Assembly (NCBI GenBank): GCA_025361935.1
Contig: JANYJB010000068.1
Location: 1-64,000 of the forward strand
Direction: 5' to 3'
Length of the DNA: 64,000 nt
DNA from: Verrucomicrobiota bacterium
GTDB lineage: Bacteria > Verrucomicrobiota > Verrucomicrobiia > Opitutales > Opitutaceae
How positions within the stretch are numbered: the first letter of the stretch is position 1; each line of letters opens with the position of its first letter. The notes under the pieces were generated by a model. The model saw only the letters and a program-made list of their open reading frames with translations. It had not been told where the DNA came from and made no database searches. A program made the translations under genes and the position numbers. Positions 1-8,620 of this stretch are shown here, one piece after another.

Positions 1-646
1 GCGCATGCTTGGTGTGCGTGTTGAAAATCCAGAAATGCGCGGACTCGGGCAAAGGCACCGCGTCAAAGCGAGGCCCCTTGCAATCAATGAAAACAAGGTG
101 GTCCTTTTTTCCAAAGCCCGACACGCCCTGATCAAGAATACCGCACGGCACACCTACGAAGTTGTTCTCCGCATGCTTGCCGATTTTCACCAACGTCTCG
201 CGATTTGGATGCTGGTCGGTGAGCGCAAGAAACGCGATCCCCGACGCCAGCTCGATCGCCGCGCTGCTGCTCAGGCCCGCGCCGGTCGGCAGGTTGGAAA
301 CCGCCGCGTAGTCGAAACCCTCGGGTGCCTTGAGCTTGAAAGCCGGGAGCGCCATCAGCACGCCGAGCGGATAATTGATCCAGCTCGCCCCGTCGGTCTG
401 CTTAGCCGTCACGTCCGCGCCCAACTCCACCACCTTGCCCGCATATTCACTGAAAAACCGGCGCTTCCCGTCCGTGCGCGGCGCGACCGCCACCCACACG
501 CCGCGGTCGATCGACGCGCCCAGAACTGTGCCGCCATTGTAGTCGGTATGGTTGCCGATGAACTCAATCCGGCCAGGCGCACGGGTGATGAACGCAGGGG
601 CGCGGCCATGGACTTGCTGGAAGAGGGCGGTGATTTTCTGCTGCAT
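1..646 (-). CDS. galK: Galactokinase, partial (C-terminus runs off the window start)
   Basis: Minus-strand translation from ATG at 646: MQQKITALFQQVHGRAPAFITRAPGRIEFIGNHTDYNGGTVLGASIDRG...LPTGAGLSSSAAIELASG; GHMP kinase and galactokinase signatures. Confidence 0.9.
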   Translation of the reverse strand, partial: MQQKITALFQQVHGRAPAFITRAPGRIEFIGNHTDYNGGTVLGASIDRGVWVAVAPRTDGKRRFFSEYAGKVVELGADVTAKQTDGASWINYPLGVLMALPAFKLKAPEGFDYAAVSNLPTGAGLSSSAAIELASGIAFLALTDQHPNRETLVKIGKHAENNFVGVPCGILDQGVSGFGKKDHLVFIDCKGPRFDAVPLPESAHFWIFNTHTKHA

Positions 647-685
647 AAAGGGAGCGGCCGGAATGCCCTGCGGCGCGCCAAGGCG

Positions 686-943
686 TCAACGTGTTTCCCG
701 CGCAGGCGGTTGTCTCACGCCCTCAAATCCCGCCGGTGCCTCCCCTTGGCTTCCCTTGGTGACGAGCTCCAGCAAGTAGGCCATCGCCTCGGTGCGCGAA
801 ATGCCGCGCTGAGCGGCGAGCTGGTCGCACCGCTTGAGCAACTGATCGGCCATGGTCGCGGCCGCAGCGGACGTGGGAGCTCCAAGCCGGGCACAAAGTT
901 GAACAAGCTGATCGCGTTCGCTGATGACGTGTCGGTTGTTCAT
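686..943 (-). CDS. Small hypothetical protein (85 aa)
   Basis: ORF overlaps the ygfZ stop by 4 nt and precedes galK. Confidence 0.55.
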   Translation of the reverse strand: MNNRHVISERDQLVQLCARLGAPTSAAAATMADQLLKRCDQLAAQRGISRTEAMAYLLELVTKGSQGEAPAGFEGVRQPPARETR

Positions 944-1875
944 GGCGTGTCGATAAGACGAATATATGCGTGCCCGCCTGGCTCAGCGGCAAGCGGAGCA
1001 TTCACATCAAGCCGCAGCGTCGTCACCAACGCGAGCCCTATGAAACCTCCCGCGCCGTCCGCCACCGCCGAGCGCAGTTCCCCGATGCGTGTCTCCCCCT
1101 GAAGCAGCGCGCACGGCACCGCCGGCACCGGCCCTTCGCCCGCCGACACGCGCACGAGCTTGCGACGCAACTGCCCCATCGCCTTTAACCGCGCCATCAC
1201 CTCCTGCCCAAGGTAACAGCCCTTCGTATAAGAGATGGCGTCCGCTTCCAGGCCGCCTTCGTTGGGCAACTCGCCCGGACCTATGTCCGCCGGAACCTCC
1301 GCAATGCCCGCCATGATGCGCATGCGTTCCATCTCCACAGCCGATAGCGAAGTCAGTCCTTCGGGTAAAGTCGCGCCAAACGGCCGCAACCATTCCCACG
1401 TCTCCTCCGCCCCGCGCCGCCCGCGAAAAACAAACCCGTCAGTCGTCCTTAAAAATCCCCCAGGCATCGGTAAAGCTCCGCCCGTCAACTCTGCGAGCCG
1501 CTCGGTTCCTCCAAGGCCACCCACCGCGAACCCGCTCCACTGCTCCGTCACGTCCTCGATTATCACATCATCCGCGATAATGTAGCTTTCCAGCCGTTCA
1601 CGAATCACCTCCGCCTTCGATGAAAAACTAATAACCCACGCGCTTTCAGAAGTTTCCCGAAGCACAAAACTGTCCGCCAGCACCTTTCCCTTATAATTGA
1701 GCCATAACCCATAGGCCACGGGAGCCTTCGCTGAAGACCTCAATTCCTGCGTAAATTGCCCTTGAAGAAAAGATAGCGTATCCTCACCCGTAATGCGAAG
1801 ACAAGCGCTCAATCTGGATTGATGCCCCCACCGCTTGGGCAGGGCCGAAATGACCATATTTTTATCTTTATGCAC
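940..1875 (-). CDS. ygfZ: YgfZ/GcvT-like folate-binding protein
   Basis: KGCYLGQEVMAR motif typical of YgfZ. Confidence 0.88.
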   Translation of the reverse strand: MHKDKNMVISALPKRWGHQSRLSACLRITGEDTLSFLQGQFTQELRSSAKAPVAYGLWLNYKGKVLADSFVLRETSESAWVISFSSKAEVIRERLESYIIADDVIIEDVTEQWSGFAVGGLGGTERLAELTGGALPMPGGFLRTTDGFVFRGRRGAEETWEWLRPFGATLPEGLTSLSAVEMERMRIMAGIAEVPADIGPGELPNEGGLEADAISYTKGCYLGQEVMARLKAMGQLRRKLVRVSAGEGPVPAVPCALLQGETRIGELRSAVADGAGGFIGLALVTTLRLDVNAPLAAEPGGHAYIRLIDTP

Positions 1876-1920
1876 AAAAATAAGTTATAAACAATAGTGG
1901 GAGCTTCTGGGAACTTTTTA

Positions 1921-1948
1921 TTGACGAACTTCAGACCAATCGTATCAC
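1921..1948 (+). promoter_or_regulatory. Putative sigma70-like promoter (TTGACG-N16-TATCAC)
   Basis: ttgacgaacttcagaccaatcgtatcac upstream of a hairpin-rich leader. Confidence 0.4.
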
Positions 1949-1954
1949 TAACGA

Positions 1955-2100
1955 AGTCAGATTAAAACACTTCTCCTGCTTAGCAGGAGTTTTGGGGTAA
2001 CTAAGAAAGCAAATGGCCGGTCGCTTAGGGGTAGGCGACCGGCCAACTTATTTTAAATGTTTGAACAAGCACCGCATCGTCTTGATGCGGTTTTTTTATG
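1955..2100 (+). ncRNA. Structured leader or sRNA with three hairpins, the last a terminator, upstream of DAHP synthase
   Basis: ctcctgcttagcaggag; ggccggtcgc...gcgaccggcc; accgcatc-gtctt-gatgcggtttttttt. Confidence 0.5.
2070..2099 (+). terminator. Rho-independent terminator or attenuator
   Basis: accgcatcgtcttgatgcggt followed by T-run. Confidence 0.7.
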
Positions 2101-2165
2101 CCCAAATGCGAAGCCGCGCCGCAGGCTTGCGGTCGGCTGTCTTTTTACGCCAAGGTCACAAGTTC

Positions 2166-3221
2166 ATGCACAAGACGTCCGACATCAATGTCGTGGAGAC
2201 CAAGGCCCTGCCTTCGCCCGCCCACCTGCTGGCCGAGCTGCCCAAGACCGAGGCCCAGGCCGCTTTCATCACCCGCGCGCGCCAGGAAATCCACCGCATC
2301 ATCTTCACCGACGACAAGCGTTTCCTCCTCGTGGTCGGCCCCTGCTCCATCCACGACACCACCGCTGGCCGCGACTACGCCAAACGCCTTGCCGTCCTCG
2401 CCGCCGAGGTCTCCGACCGCGTGATGATCGTGATGCGCGTCTATTTTGAGAAACCCCGCACCACCGTCGGCTGGAAGGGCCTCATCATGGACCCGCGCCT
2501 CGACGGCTCCAACGACATCGCCGCCGGCCTCGGGCTCGCCCGCACTTTTCTCCGCGAGGTCCTCGACCTCGGCCTGCCCACCGCCACCGAGCTGCTCGAC
2601 CCGATCACGCCTCAATACATCGCCGACCTCATCTGCTGGTCCGCCATCGGCGCACGCACCACCGAATCCCAGACGCACCGCCAGATGGCTTCCGGCCTCT
2701 CGATGCCTCTCGGCTTCAAGAACGGCACCGACGGCGGCCTCACCGTTGCCATCAACGCCATTAAAGCCGCCGGCCAGCCCCAGACTTTTCTCGGCGTTAA
2801 CCTCGAAGGCCAGGCCGCCGCCATCGTCACCCGCGGCAACCCCAACTGCCACGTCGTCCTCCGCGGCGGCGCCAAAGGCCCCAACTACTCCGCCGCCCAC
2901 ATCGCCGAAACCGAGGCGGTCCTCGCCAAAGCCGGCCTGCCCAAAGCCATCCTCGTGGACGCCTCCCACGACAACTCCTCCAAAAAACACGAGCTCCAGC
3001 CCGACGTCATCCGCGACGTCATCGGCCAGATCTCCGCCGGCAACACCTCCATCATCGGCGCGATGGTCGAGAGCAACCTTGGCGCTGGCAACCAACCCTT
3101 CCCCCAGCCCCTCGAAAAACTCAAATACGGCGTCAGCATCACCGACGGCTGCATCGACTGGGCGACCACTGAAAAAATGGTCCGCGAGCTCCACGCCGCT
3201 CTCGCCCCGCGCTTCGCCTAA
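2166..3221 (+). CDS. aroG: 3-deoxy-7-phosphoheptulonate (DAHP) synthase
   Basis: LLVVGPCSIHD...MRVYFEKPRTTVGWKGLIMDP...; start taken as ATG at 2166 (MHKTSDINVVE). Confidence 0.92.
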   Translation: MHKTSDINVVETKALPSPAHLLAELPKTEAQAAFITRARQEIHRIIFTDDKRFLLVVGPCSIHDTTAGRDYAKRLAVLAAEVSDRVMIVMRVYFEKPRTTVGWKGLIMDPRLDGSNDIAAGLGLARTFLREVLDLGLPTATELLDPITPQYIADLICWSAIGARTTESQTHRQMASGLSMPLGFKNGTDGGLTVAINAIKAAGQPQTFLGVNLEGQAAAIVTRGNPNCHVVLRGGAKGPNYSAAHIAETEAVLAKAGLPKAILVDASHDNSSKKHELQPDVIRDVIGQISAGNTSIIGAMVESNLGAGNQPFPQPLEKLKYGVSITDGCIDWATTEKMVRELHAALAPRFA

Positions 3222-3290
3222 ATCCGCCCACCCAAAACCAATTCCTGCGTGTCCCGCCCCCTTCAAACCTGCTTAACTTAACCTCTCCCT

Positions 3291-4277
3291 ATGAAAACTC
3301 CCATTCGCGTCGCCGTCACCGGAGCTGCCGGCCAGATCGGTTACTCCCTCCTTTTCCGCATCGCCTCCGGCGCGATGTTCGGCCCCGACCAGCCCGTCAT
3401 CCTCCAGCTCATCGAGGCCCCCTTTGAAAAAGCCCTGAAGGCCCTCGAAGGCGTCGCCATGGAGCTCGACGACTGCGCCTTCCCCCTCCTCAAGGGCATC
3501 GTCCAGACCTCCGACCCCGCCGCCGGCTTCAAGGACGCCAACTGGTGCCTCCTCATCGGCGCCAAACCCCGCGGCCCCGGCATGGAACGCGCCGATCTCC
3601 TCAAGGACAACGGTGCCATCTTCATCGCCCAGGGAAAAGTGATCGACGCCGTCGCCGCCGCCGATGCCCGCGTCGCTGTCGTTGGCAATCCCGCCAACAC
3701 CAACTGCATGATCGCCGCCTCCCAAGCCAAGCGCCTCCCCGCCGACCGCTTCACCGCGATGGTGCGCCTCGACCAGAACCGCGCCCAGACCCAGCTCGCC
3801 AAGAAGGCCGGAGTCGATCTCACCGCGGTTAAAGACATCTTCATCTACGGCAACCACAGCCCGACCATGTTCCCGTCGTTCGCGCACGCCTCCATCAACG
3901 GCAAGCCCGCGACCTCCGTCATCACCGACACCGCCTGGCTGCAAGGCCCCTTCCTTGAAACCGTCGGCAAACGCGGTGCCGCCATCATCGCCGCCCGCGG
4001 ACTCTCCTCGGCCGCCTCCGCCGCCAACGCCCTCGTCGATCACGTCCGCAGCCTCGTCACCCCCGGCGCGATCCACTCCGTCGCCGTGAAGAGCGAGGGC
4101 CGCTACGGCTTCGACAAGGACGTCTGGGCCGGCATGCCCGTGCGCACCACGACCCCCGGCAGCTACGAGGTGATCGAAGGCTACGCCATGGACGACTTCG
4201 CCAAGGCCAAGATCGCCGCCACCAACCAAGAACTCGTCGAAGAGCGCGCCGCCGTCCTCTCGATGATCACCGCCTAA
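3291..4277 (+). CDS. mdh: Malate dehydrogenase
   Basis: [21 protein letters not shown]...GNPANTNC...GNHSPTMFP. Confidence 0.95.
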   Translation: MKTPIRVAVTGAAGQIGYSLLFRIASGAMFGPDQPVILQLIEAPFEKALKALEGVAMELDDCAFPLLKGIVQTSDPAAGFKDANWCLLIGAKPRGPGMERADLLKDNGAIFIAQGKVIDAVAAADARVAVVGNPANTNCMIAASQAKRLPADRFTAMVRLDQNRAQTQLAKKAGVDLTAVKDIFIYGNHSPTMFPSFAHASINGKPATSVITDTAWLQGPFLETVGKRGAAIIAARGLSSAASAANALVDHVRSLVTPGAIHSVAVKSEGRYGFDKDVWAGMPVRTTTPGSYEVIEGYAMDDFAKAKIAATNQELVEERAAVLSMITA

Positions 4278-4311
4278 GCCTGCAAATTTCGTCTAATTGG
4301 TTCTGGACGGA

Positions 4312-4343
4312 GCGGCGCCTCACCCCTGGGCGCCGCTTTTTTG
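4312..4343 (+). terminator. Rho-independent terminator downstream of mdh
   Basis: agcggcgcc-tcacccctg-ggcgccgctttttt. Confidence 0.8.
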
Positions 4344-4363
4344 CGCCCATATTTCCGCCCCAT

Positions 4364-4475
4364 CTTTCTCGTTCTCGTTCTCTTTCTCTTTCTCGTTCTC
4401 TTTCTCGTTCTCCCGTTCGATTCCGCCACCCATCGGAGGAGAAAGATAAAGATAAAGAGAACGAGAAAGAAAAAC
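4364..4475. repeat. Polypyrimidine/polypurine repeat tract with inverted symmetry
   Basis: (ctttct/cgttct)n followed after a short spacer by (gagaaag/ataaag/aacgag)n. Confidence 0.8.
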
Positions 4476-4502
4476 GATACCCAGCCGCAGATTCTCCAAC
4501 CC

Positions 4503-5195
4503 TCACAACAGCCCCGACAGCACCCGGTCCTTCGCGAGCTTGAACTCCGCCCGCACCGCCGCGAACGCCTCCACGAGTTCCTTCGGCGAACCGTTCCGCC
4601 CGAAATCCATCGCCAGCGTCGCCCCGTCGCACGTCACCTCCGCCGCCACGCCCTCGACCGACAGCGTGCAATTCCGATAATCCGACGGATACGCCACCCG
4701 CAGCTTCGCATCCGCGTCGAGCCCTTCCACCGCGTCGATCACCGCCTCCACGCGCACCGCTTTTTTCAGCGCAAACGCGATCGCCGAAAACTGCCCCGCG
4801 AACAGCGCGTCAAACTCAGGCGTCCGCACCACGTCGCCGTTGCGCAACCCATGCAGCGTGCGCGTCACCGCGTAGCTCGCCGGATCGCCCTCCGCCAACG
4901 CATAGGCGATTTCCAAGGTAAAATCCTTCGCCGTGAGCGTCGCCACCGGACTCGATACATCGAGCGAGATCGCCGTGCGTTTGTAGTTCATTCCCGTCCG
5001 CGCGCGCTGAAAAAACCCTTCCGCCTCAGCCGTGAGCTCTGCCGCGCACAGTTGCGCCAGAAACCGCGACGTCGCCGCGTTGACCGCATCCGGCACCGTG
5101 TGATGCGACTTCTTAAAACCGGCCAGCGCCTTCACCGCGCCGCCGCCGCGCCCCACGAGGCTCACCTGAGATATGAACTCCGCCGATTTCGCCAT
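4503..5195 (-). CDS. Hypothetical protein
   Basis: Long ORF, start at MAKSAEFISQV. Confidence 0.65.
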   Translation of the reverse strand: MAKSAEFISQVSLVGRGGGAVKALAGFKKSHHTVPDAVNAATSRFLAQLCAAELTAEAEGFFQRARTGMNYKRTAISLDVSSPVATLTAKDFTLEIAYALAEGDPASYAVTRTLHGLRNGDVVRTPEFDALFAGQFSAIAFALKKAVRVEAVIDAVEGLDADAKLRVAYPSDYRNCTLSVEGVAAEVTCDGATLAMDFGRNGSPKELVEAFAAVRAEFKLAKDRVLSGLL

Positions 5196-5316
5196 GATTT
5201 CCCTAATCAACAGTCAAAAATGAAATCTGGAAATCAGGAAATCAGGAATCAACGATACGACTATGCACCCGTCCCTCCTTGGCCGTTCCTGACTTCCTGA
5301 GTTCCAGATTAAAATC

Positions 5317-5721
5317 ATGTCTCCTCCCATCCCCGTCGTCTGCGCCCTCATCGAAGATCACTCGGGGCGCATCCTCATGGCCCAGCGCCCGCCGCACAAA
5401 CACCTCGGCCTCAAGTGGGAGTTCCCCGGTGGTAAAATGGAAGCCGGCGAGTCGGCCGAGGCCGCCCTCCACCGCGAAATCCGGGAGGAACTCGGCTGCG
5501 CCGTCGAGATCGTCCGCGCCCTCCCCCGCACCACGCACGCCTACGAAAAAATCACCATCGAGATGATCCCCTTCGTCGCCCGGCTCGCCGCCGGCTCCGC
5601 CGAACCACACCCCCACGAACACGTCGCGCTTAAATGGGTGCGTCCTCCCGAACTCGCCTCGCTCGATCTCCCAGCCGCCGACGCCCCCATCATCGCAGCC
5701 TATCTCGCCACGAGGTCATAA
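5317..5721 (+). CDS. mutT: NUDIX hydrolase, MutT-like 8-oxo-dGTP diphosphatase
   Basis: Nudix box GGKMEAGESAEAALHREIREELG. Confidence 0.9.
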   Translation: MSPPIPVVCALIEDHSGRILMAQRPPHKHLGLKWEFPGGKMEAGESAEAALHREIREELGCAVEIVRALPRTTHAYEKITIEMIPFVARLAAGSAEPHPHEHVALKWVRPPELASLDLPAADAPIIAAYLATRS

Positions 5722-5747
5722 ATTGATAAAACTCGCCCCGACCCCTT
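5718..5747 (+). repeat. Left terminal inverted repeat of a ~950-bp inserted segment
   Basis: ataaattgataaaactcgccccgacccctt; 28/30 match to reverse complement of 6641-6670. Confidence 0.85.
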
Positions 5748-6050
5748 AGGATTGGCCGTCGGCGACCAGAGCGCAGCGGAGGGCCGGGGCACTCCACGGC
5801 GGGCGGAGCAACGCGCAGCCGGTGGGCAAGGGTGCCCACCGCTTCCGGCCGGGCCACTGCACCGCGCAAGCCGCCGCCCGGCCCGACCGCACTCCACCGG
5901 ACCGAAGCGACGACGGAGCGGAGGGAGGAAGCAGACGGCGTGACAGATCGGAGTCTGCGGAGAGCTGGCGCGACGTGTGCCGCTGCTTCATTGGAGAACG
6001 TTGCGCATCAATTAACACCTAGCGACATGACCCTTTTTTTCGGGGCGTCC

Positions 6051-6443
6051 TCAAACGAACTGAAGGCTGGATACTATTTCACTGCAGTAGCCATTGAGTT
6101 GATCCGCAGACTCAATTTTGGATTCTGCATAAAATACAGCCACATCAACTCCTTCACCCACACACATATTTAAGTAAAAAACACCATCTTTAGTCTCACT
6201 AAACTTACGGCATATACGGGATCGGTTTCGTGGGTCGTCGAACGCTTCCCCTTCTGGAATCCAATACATAACACGATCCTTAATTTCGTTTTCGAGAACA
6301 GGACCATCAGCCCTTAAGACATGAATCGCGATCTTAAGGTCCCCATTTGAAAAAATCGTTCTACTACGTATTTTATCGACGCTCAGCTCACGCGGAACTT
6401 CCGCCCTCCACCAAGTGCCTTCGTATAAATTAACGGACTTCAT
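6051..6443 (-). CDS. Hypothetical 130-aa protein (immunity-protein-like position)
   Basis: ATG overlaps the stop (ATGA) of an upstream truncated CDS. Confidence 0.55.
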   Translation of the reverse strand: MKSVNLYEGTWWRAEVPRELSVDKIRSRTIFSNGDLKIAIHVLRADGPVLENEIKDRVMYWIPEGEAFDDPRNRSRICRKFSETKDGVFYLNMCVGEGVDVAVFYAESKIESADQLNGYCSEIVSSLQFV

Positions 6444-6636
6444 TCAGGTTTACTTTTTTTCGGGACATCAATTACCCGGGGGTTTCGATCTTGTAGCTTA
6501 ACCGGGCTTTTAAGCTCTATATCGCCATCTGGATTTTTATTAAACCTCGCTTCTTTTGCACTAACATCAAATTCGACAACCTTAGTAGGTTTCCCCTTAA
6601 GTCCGCCAAGCTCTTCGGCAGCAGTTTCAGCGGGCG
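6440..6636 (-). pseudogene. 5'-truncated CDS tail (SPAETAAEELGGLKGKPTKVVEFDVSAKEARFNKNPDGDIELKSPVKLQDRNPRVIDVPKKSKPE*)
   Basis: Protein-like frame that starts abruptly at the inverted repeat with no start codon. Confidence 0.5.
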
Positions 6637-6640
6637 ATCA

Positions 6641-6670
6641 AAGGGGTCAGGGCGAGTTTCATCAATTTAT
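6641..6670 (-). repeat. Right terminal inverted repeat
   Basis: aaggggtcagggcgagtttcatcaatttat. Confidence 0.85.
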
Positions 6671-6721
6671 AGAGATATTCCCAAAGAAAACCGGCGAGTC
6701 ATGTTAGTTTAATGCTGTTTA

Positions 6722-6763
6722 GAAAAAGCCCGCGAACGTCTTAACGACATCCGCGGGCTTTTT
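6722..6763 (-). terminator. Bidirectional rho-independent terminator, probably the original ssrA terminator
   Basis: aaaaagcccgcg...cgcgggcttttt directly distal to the att repeat. Confidence 0.75.
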
Positions 6764-6774
6764 GTCGCACGAAG

Positions 6775-6803
6775 TGGTGGAGGTGCCGGGATTTGAACCC
6801 GGG
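6775..6803 (-). repeat. Attachment-site direct repeat (duplicated ssrA 3' end)
   Basis: tggtggaggtgccgggatttgaacccggg, identical to 49501-49529. Confidence 0.93.
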
Positions 6804-6849
6804 GGCTTTTGGCCTATAACCCTAGGTAACGCCTCATATTTTTTACATT

Positions 6850-6874
6850 TAGTGGCTTTTTAGTGGCTCAAAAA
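6850..6874 (+). repeat. Subterminal 25-bp direct repeat (left copy)
   Basis: tagtggctttttagtggctcaaaaa, identical to 49365-49389. Confidence 0.85.
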
Positions 6875-6896
6875 TCGACTTCGCCAAACAGAGCGA

Positions 6897-7712
6897 TTAC
6901 TCTGCGTCAGATGGCCACTGGAATTTACACCGCATCAGGGGTTCGAGGAATCCATGTATCGCCTCTATTCTAGTGCCGATTAAGCTCCGTCCGTCCGTGT
7001 CCCATCGGTGGATTATGCCCATGAATTTAGATTTTCGAATATCCCAATCACCGCTTACGCCTTGGTAAGTTCGCTATACACCACTTCCACTTAACCCAGG
7101 AGGGTCCTTGAGCCACGCCTCGGCACCTCTTTCATCTCGCTGAGCCTCCGACTGATCGTATTCGAGGGCGAAATGCAGGTTTGGATCGAAATCAGTCCAA
7201 GTAGCAATTCCCTCGAATGTGGAATAAGGCAAGGAATTGGAATAGATGCCGTTAGCCAAAGCAGAAAATCGACTCTCCTTATCCGGATAGCCATGGATGA
7301 AAACGATTTCGCGTTGTTCTAGTTCGGACTGAGCTGCAAAATCTGAGAGAATCAGGGGAATGACGTTTCCAATTACAATAGAGCTGGGAGACAGAGGCAA
7401 AATTGCCAGATCCAGATTGGGCTCCTTACATCGGAGAAACGGAGTTTGAATCGGATGGGGTTTATCACTGCCATTGGAGTAAGCTCCCACCGGATATTTT
7501 AGTAGAGCCGATGCAACATGGTCTGCTGTAAGTATGAAAACGGTATCGTTAATTTCAACGAATACACCTGTTCCCACAAGCTCACCATGGTCTGGATCCG
7601 TAGCTCCATAAAATGCGGCGATAGTTCGAGCCGTCTGGTTTTTGAGGGATGAACCTACCACGAGCAGTTGTGCTTCGTCCTTAGGTGAGCGTTCAGGAGA
7701 TTTCATATGCAA
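6897..7712 (-). pseudogene. Trypsin-like serine protease interrupted by an in-frame TAG at 7074-7076
   Basis: GTGVFVEINDTVFILTADHV (His), NLDLAIL (Asp), DPPGLSGSGV (Ser), then TAG, then RTYQGVSGDWDIRKSKFMGIIHRWDTDGRSLIG... in the same frame to TAA at 6897. Confidence 0.7.
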
Positions 7713-7811
7713 GATACGGAGATTTACAATTGGTTGTAAGAATCGCCCAAAAAGCGGCGGTCATCTGAGCGACCGAGGCCAGCCGCCTTGGCGTCTTAAG
7801 TAAAACATCGA

Positions 7812-7852
7812 CGCGGGGCCACCCCTTTCCCGGGGGTGGCCTAGCCCCGCGC
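7812..7852 (-). terminator. Strong GC hairpin downstream of the AAA+/nuclease operon (no clear U-tract)
   Basis: gcggggccacccc...ggggtggcctagccccgc. Confidence 0.45.
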
Positions 7853-7894
7853 AATCAAGACCATTCGCCTAGACCCTCAAAAAGACTCCTACTA

Positions 7895-8620
7895 CTACCC
7901 TGGTCTTCGCAGCAGCCGAAACTGACCGGACTGCGTGAGTCGCAAAAAAGCGTGAGGATGAAGATTGCCGGTTTTGAAATGCTTAAGCCGGACCCAAGCA
8001 ATCCACTGCTTGTCCGGCGACCAACGAACTACGAGGTCCGGGGTGGTCGCGGGGCGGAGTCCGAGCGCGCGCCAGTTGAGCTGCACGCCCTCAATTGCAC
8101 GGACGATATCCAAGTGAAGAGTCGGCTCACCTTGCCGAGGGAGTTCCTGAATTTCCGGTATCGGAAACTGACCAAGCAAAGTGGTCATGCAGTGGTGAAT
8201 AATCCGAGTGATGCCCCTGTGGGCCTTGGGCGTATCCGCTTCGCGCCGGGCAATCCCGCAACACGCCGCCAGCTCAACGGGGTCGAAGGTGGAGAGTCCT
8301 GATACCTCCACGTAGTGAATCCACCACATTGGTCGACTGGCCAGCGCACGTTCCAACGCTGGAACCAAGCGCCATAATTGGGAGGGGTTATTCCGTTCGT
8401 AGGAGCGAAGCATCTGAAGGAGATCTTCTGGCTGCGGCAGCGCCTGAGTCTCGCGCGAGAGGAGCGAGCGCAGCCCAAGCTCGTTTGCGATTACCAAACA
8501 TAGTTCGAACCGCGATTTGAGCGTGCCGCGAGTAAGCGCGGCCTTGAGCGCGCGGATTAGCACCGGCCAACGGCCACAGGCAAGTGCTTCCACATCTACT
8601 TCCCATGATTCATCCGGCAT
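7895..8620 (-). CDS. Hypothetical protein, last gene of the AAA+/nuclease operon
   Basis: 241-aa ORF overlapping the AAA+ gene end. Confidence 0.7.
   Translation of the reverse strand: MPDESWEVDVEALACGRWPVLIRALKAALTRGTLKSRFELCLVIANELGLRSLLSRETQALPQPEDLLQMLRSYERNNPSQLWRLVPALERALASRPMWWIHYVEVSGLSTFDPVELAACCGIARREADTPKAHRGITRIIHHCMTTLLGQFPIPEIQELPRQGEPTLHLDIVRAIEGVQLNWRALGLRPATTPDLVVRWSPDKQWIAWVRLKHFKTGNLHPHAFLRLTQSGQFRLLRRPG

Noticed and set aside
5-1102. 365-aa plus-strand ORF at the window start
   Set aside because: Antisense to galK, the 85-aa gene and ygfZ; no family features.
2145-3266. 373-aa minus-strand ORF opposite DAHP synthase
   Set aside because: Gly/Asp/Val-biased antisense frame of a GC-rich coding gene; no recognisable motif.
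3273-4229. 318-aa minus-strand ORF opposite mdh
   Set aside because: Antisense GC-codon artefact, low-complexity composition.
5752-6022. Short overlapping ORFs on both strands in the GC-rich part of the IR-bounded segment
   Set aside because: Several frames open at once, Arg/Pro/Ala-rich, no motif; composition artefact.
6775-6803. tRNA-like 3' end (T-arm and CCA) at the left boundary
   Set aside because: Only the last 29 nt match; no full tRNA. Explained as the duplicated ssrA att fragment.
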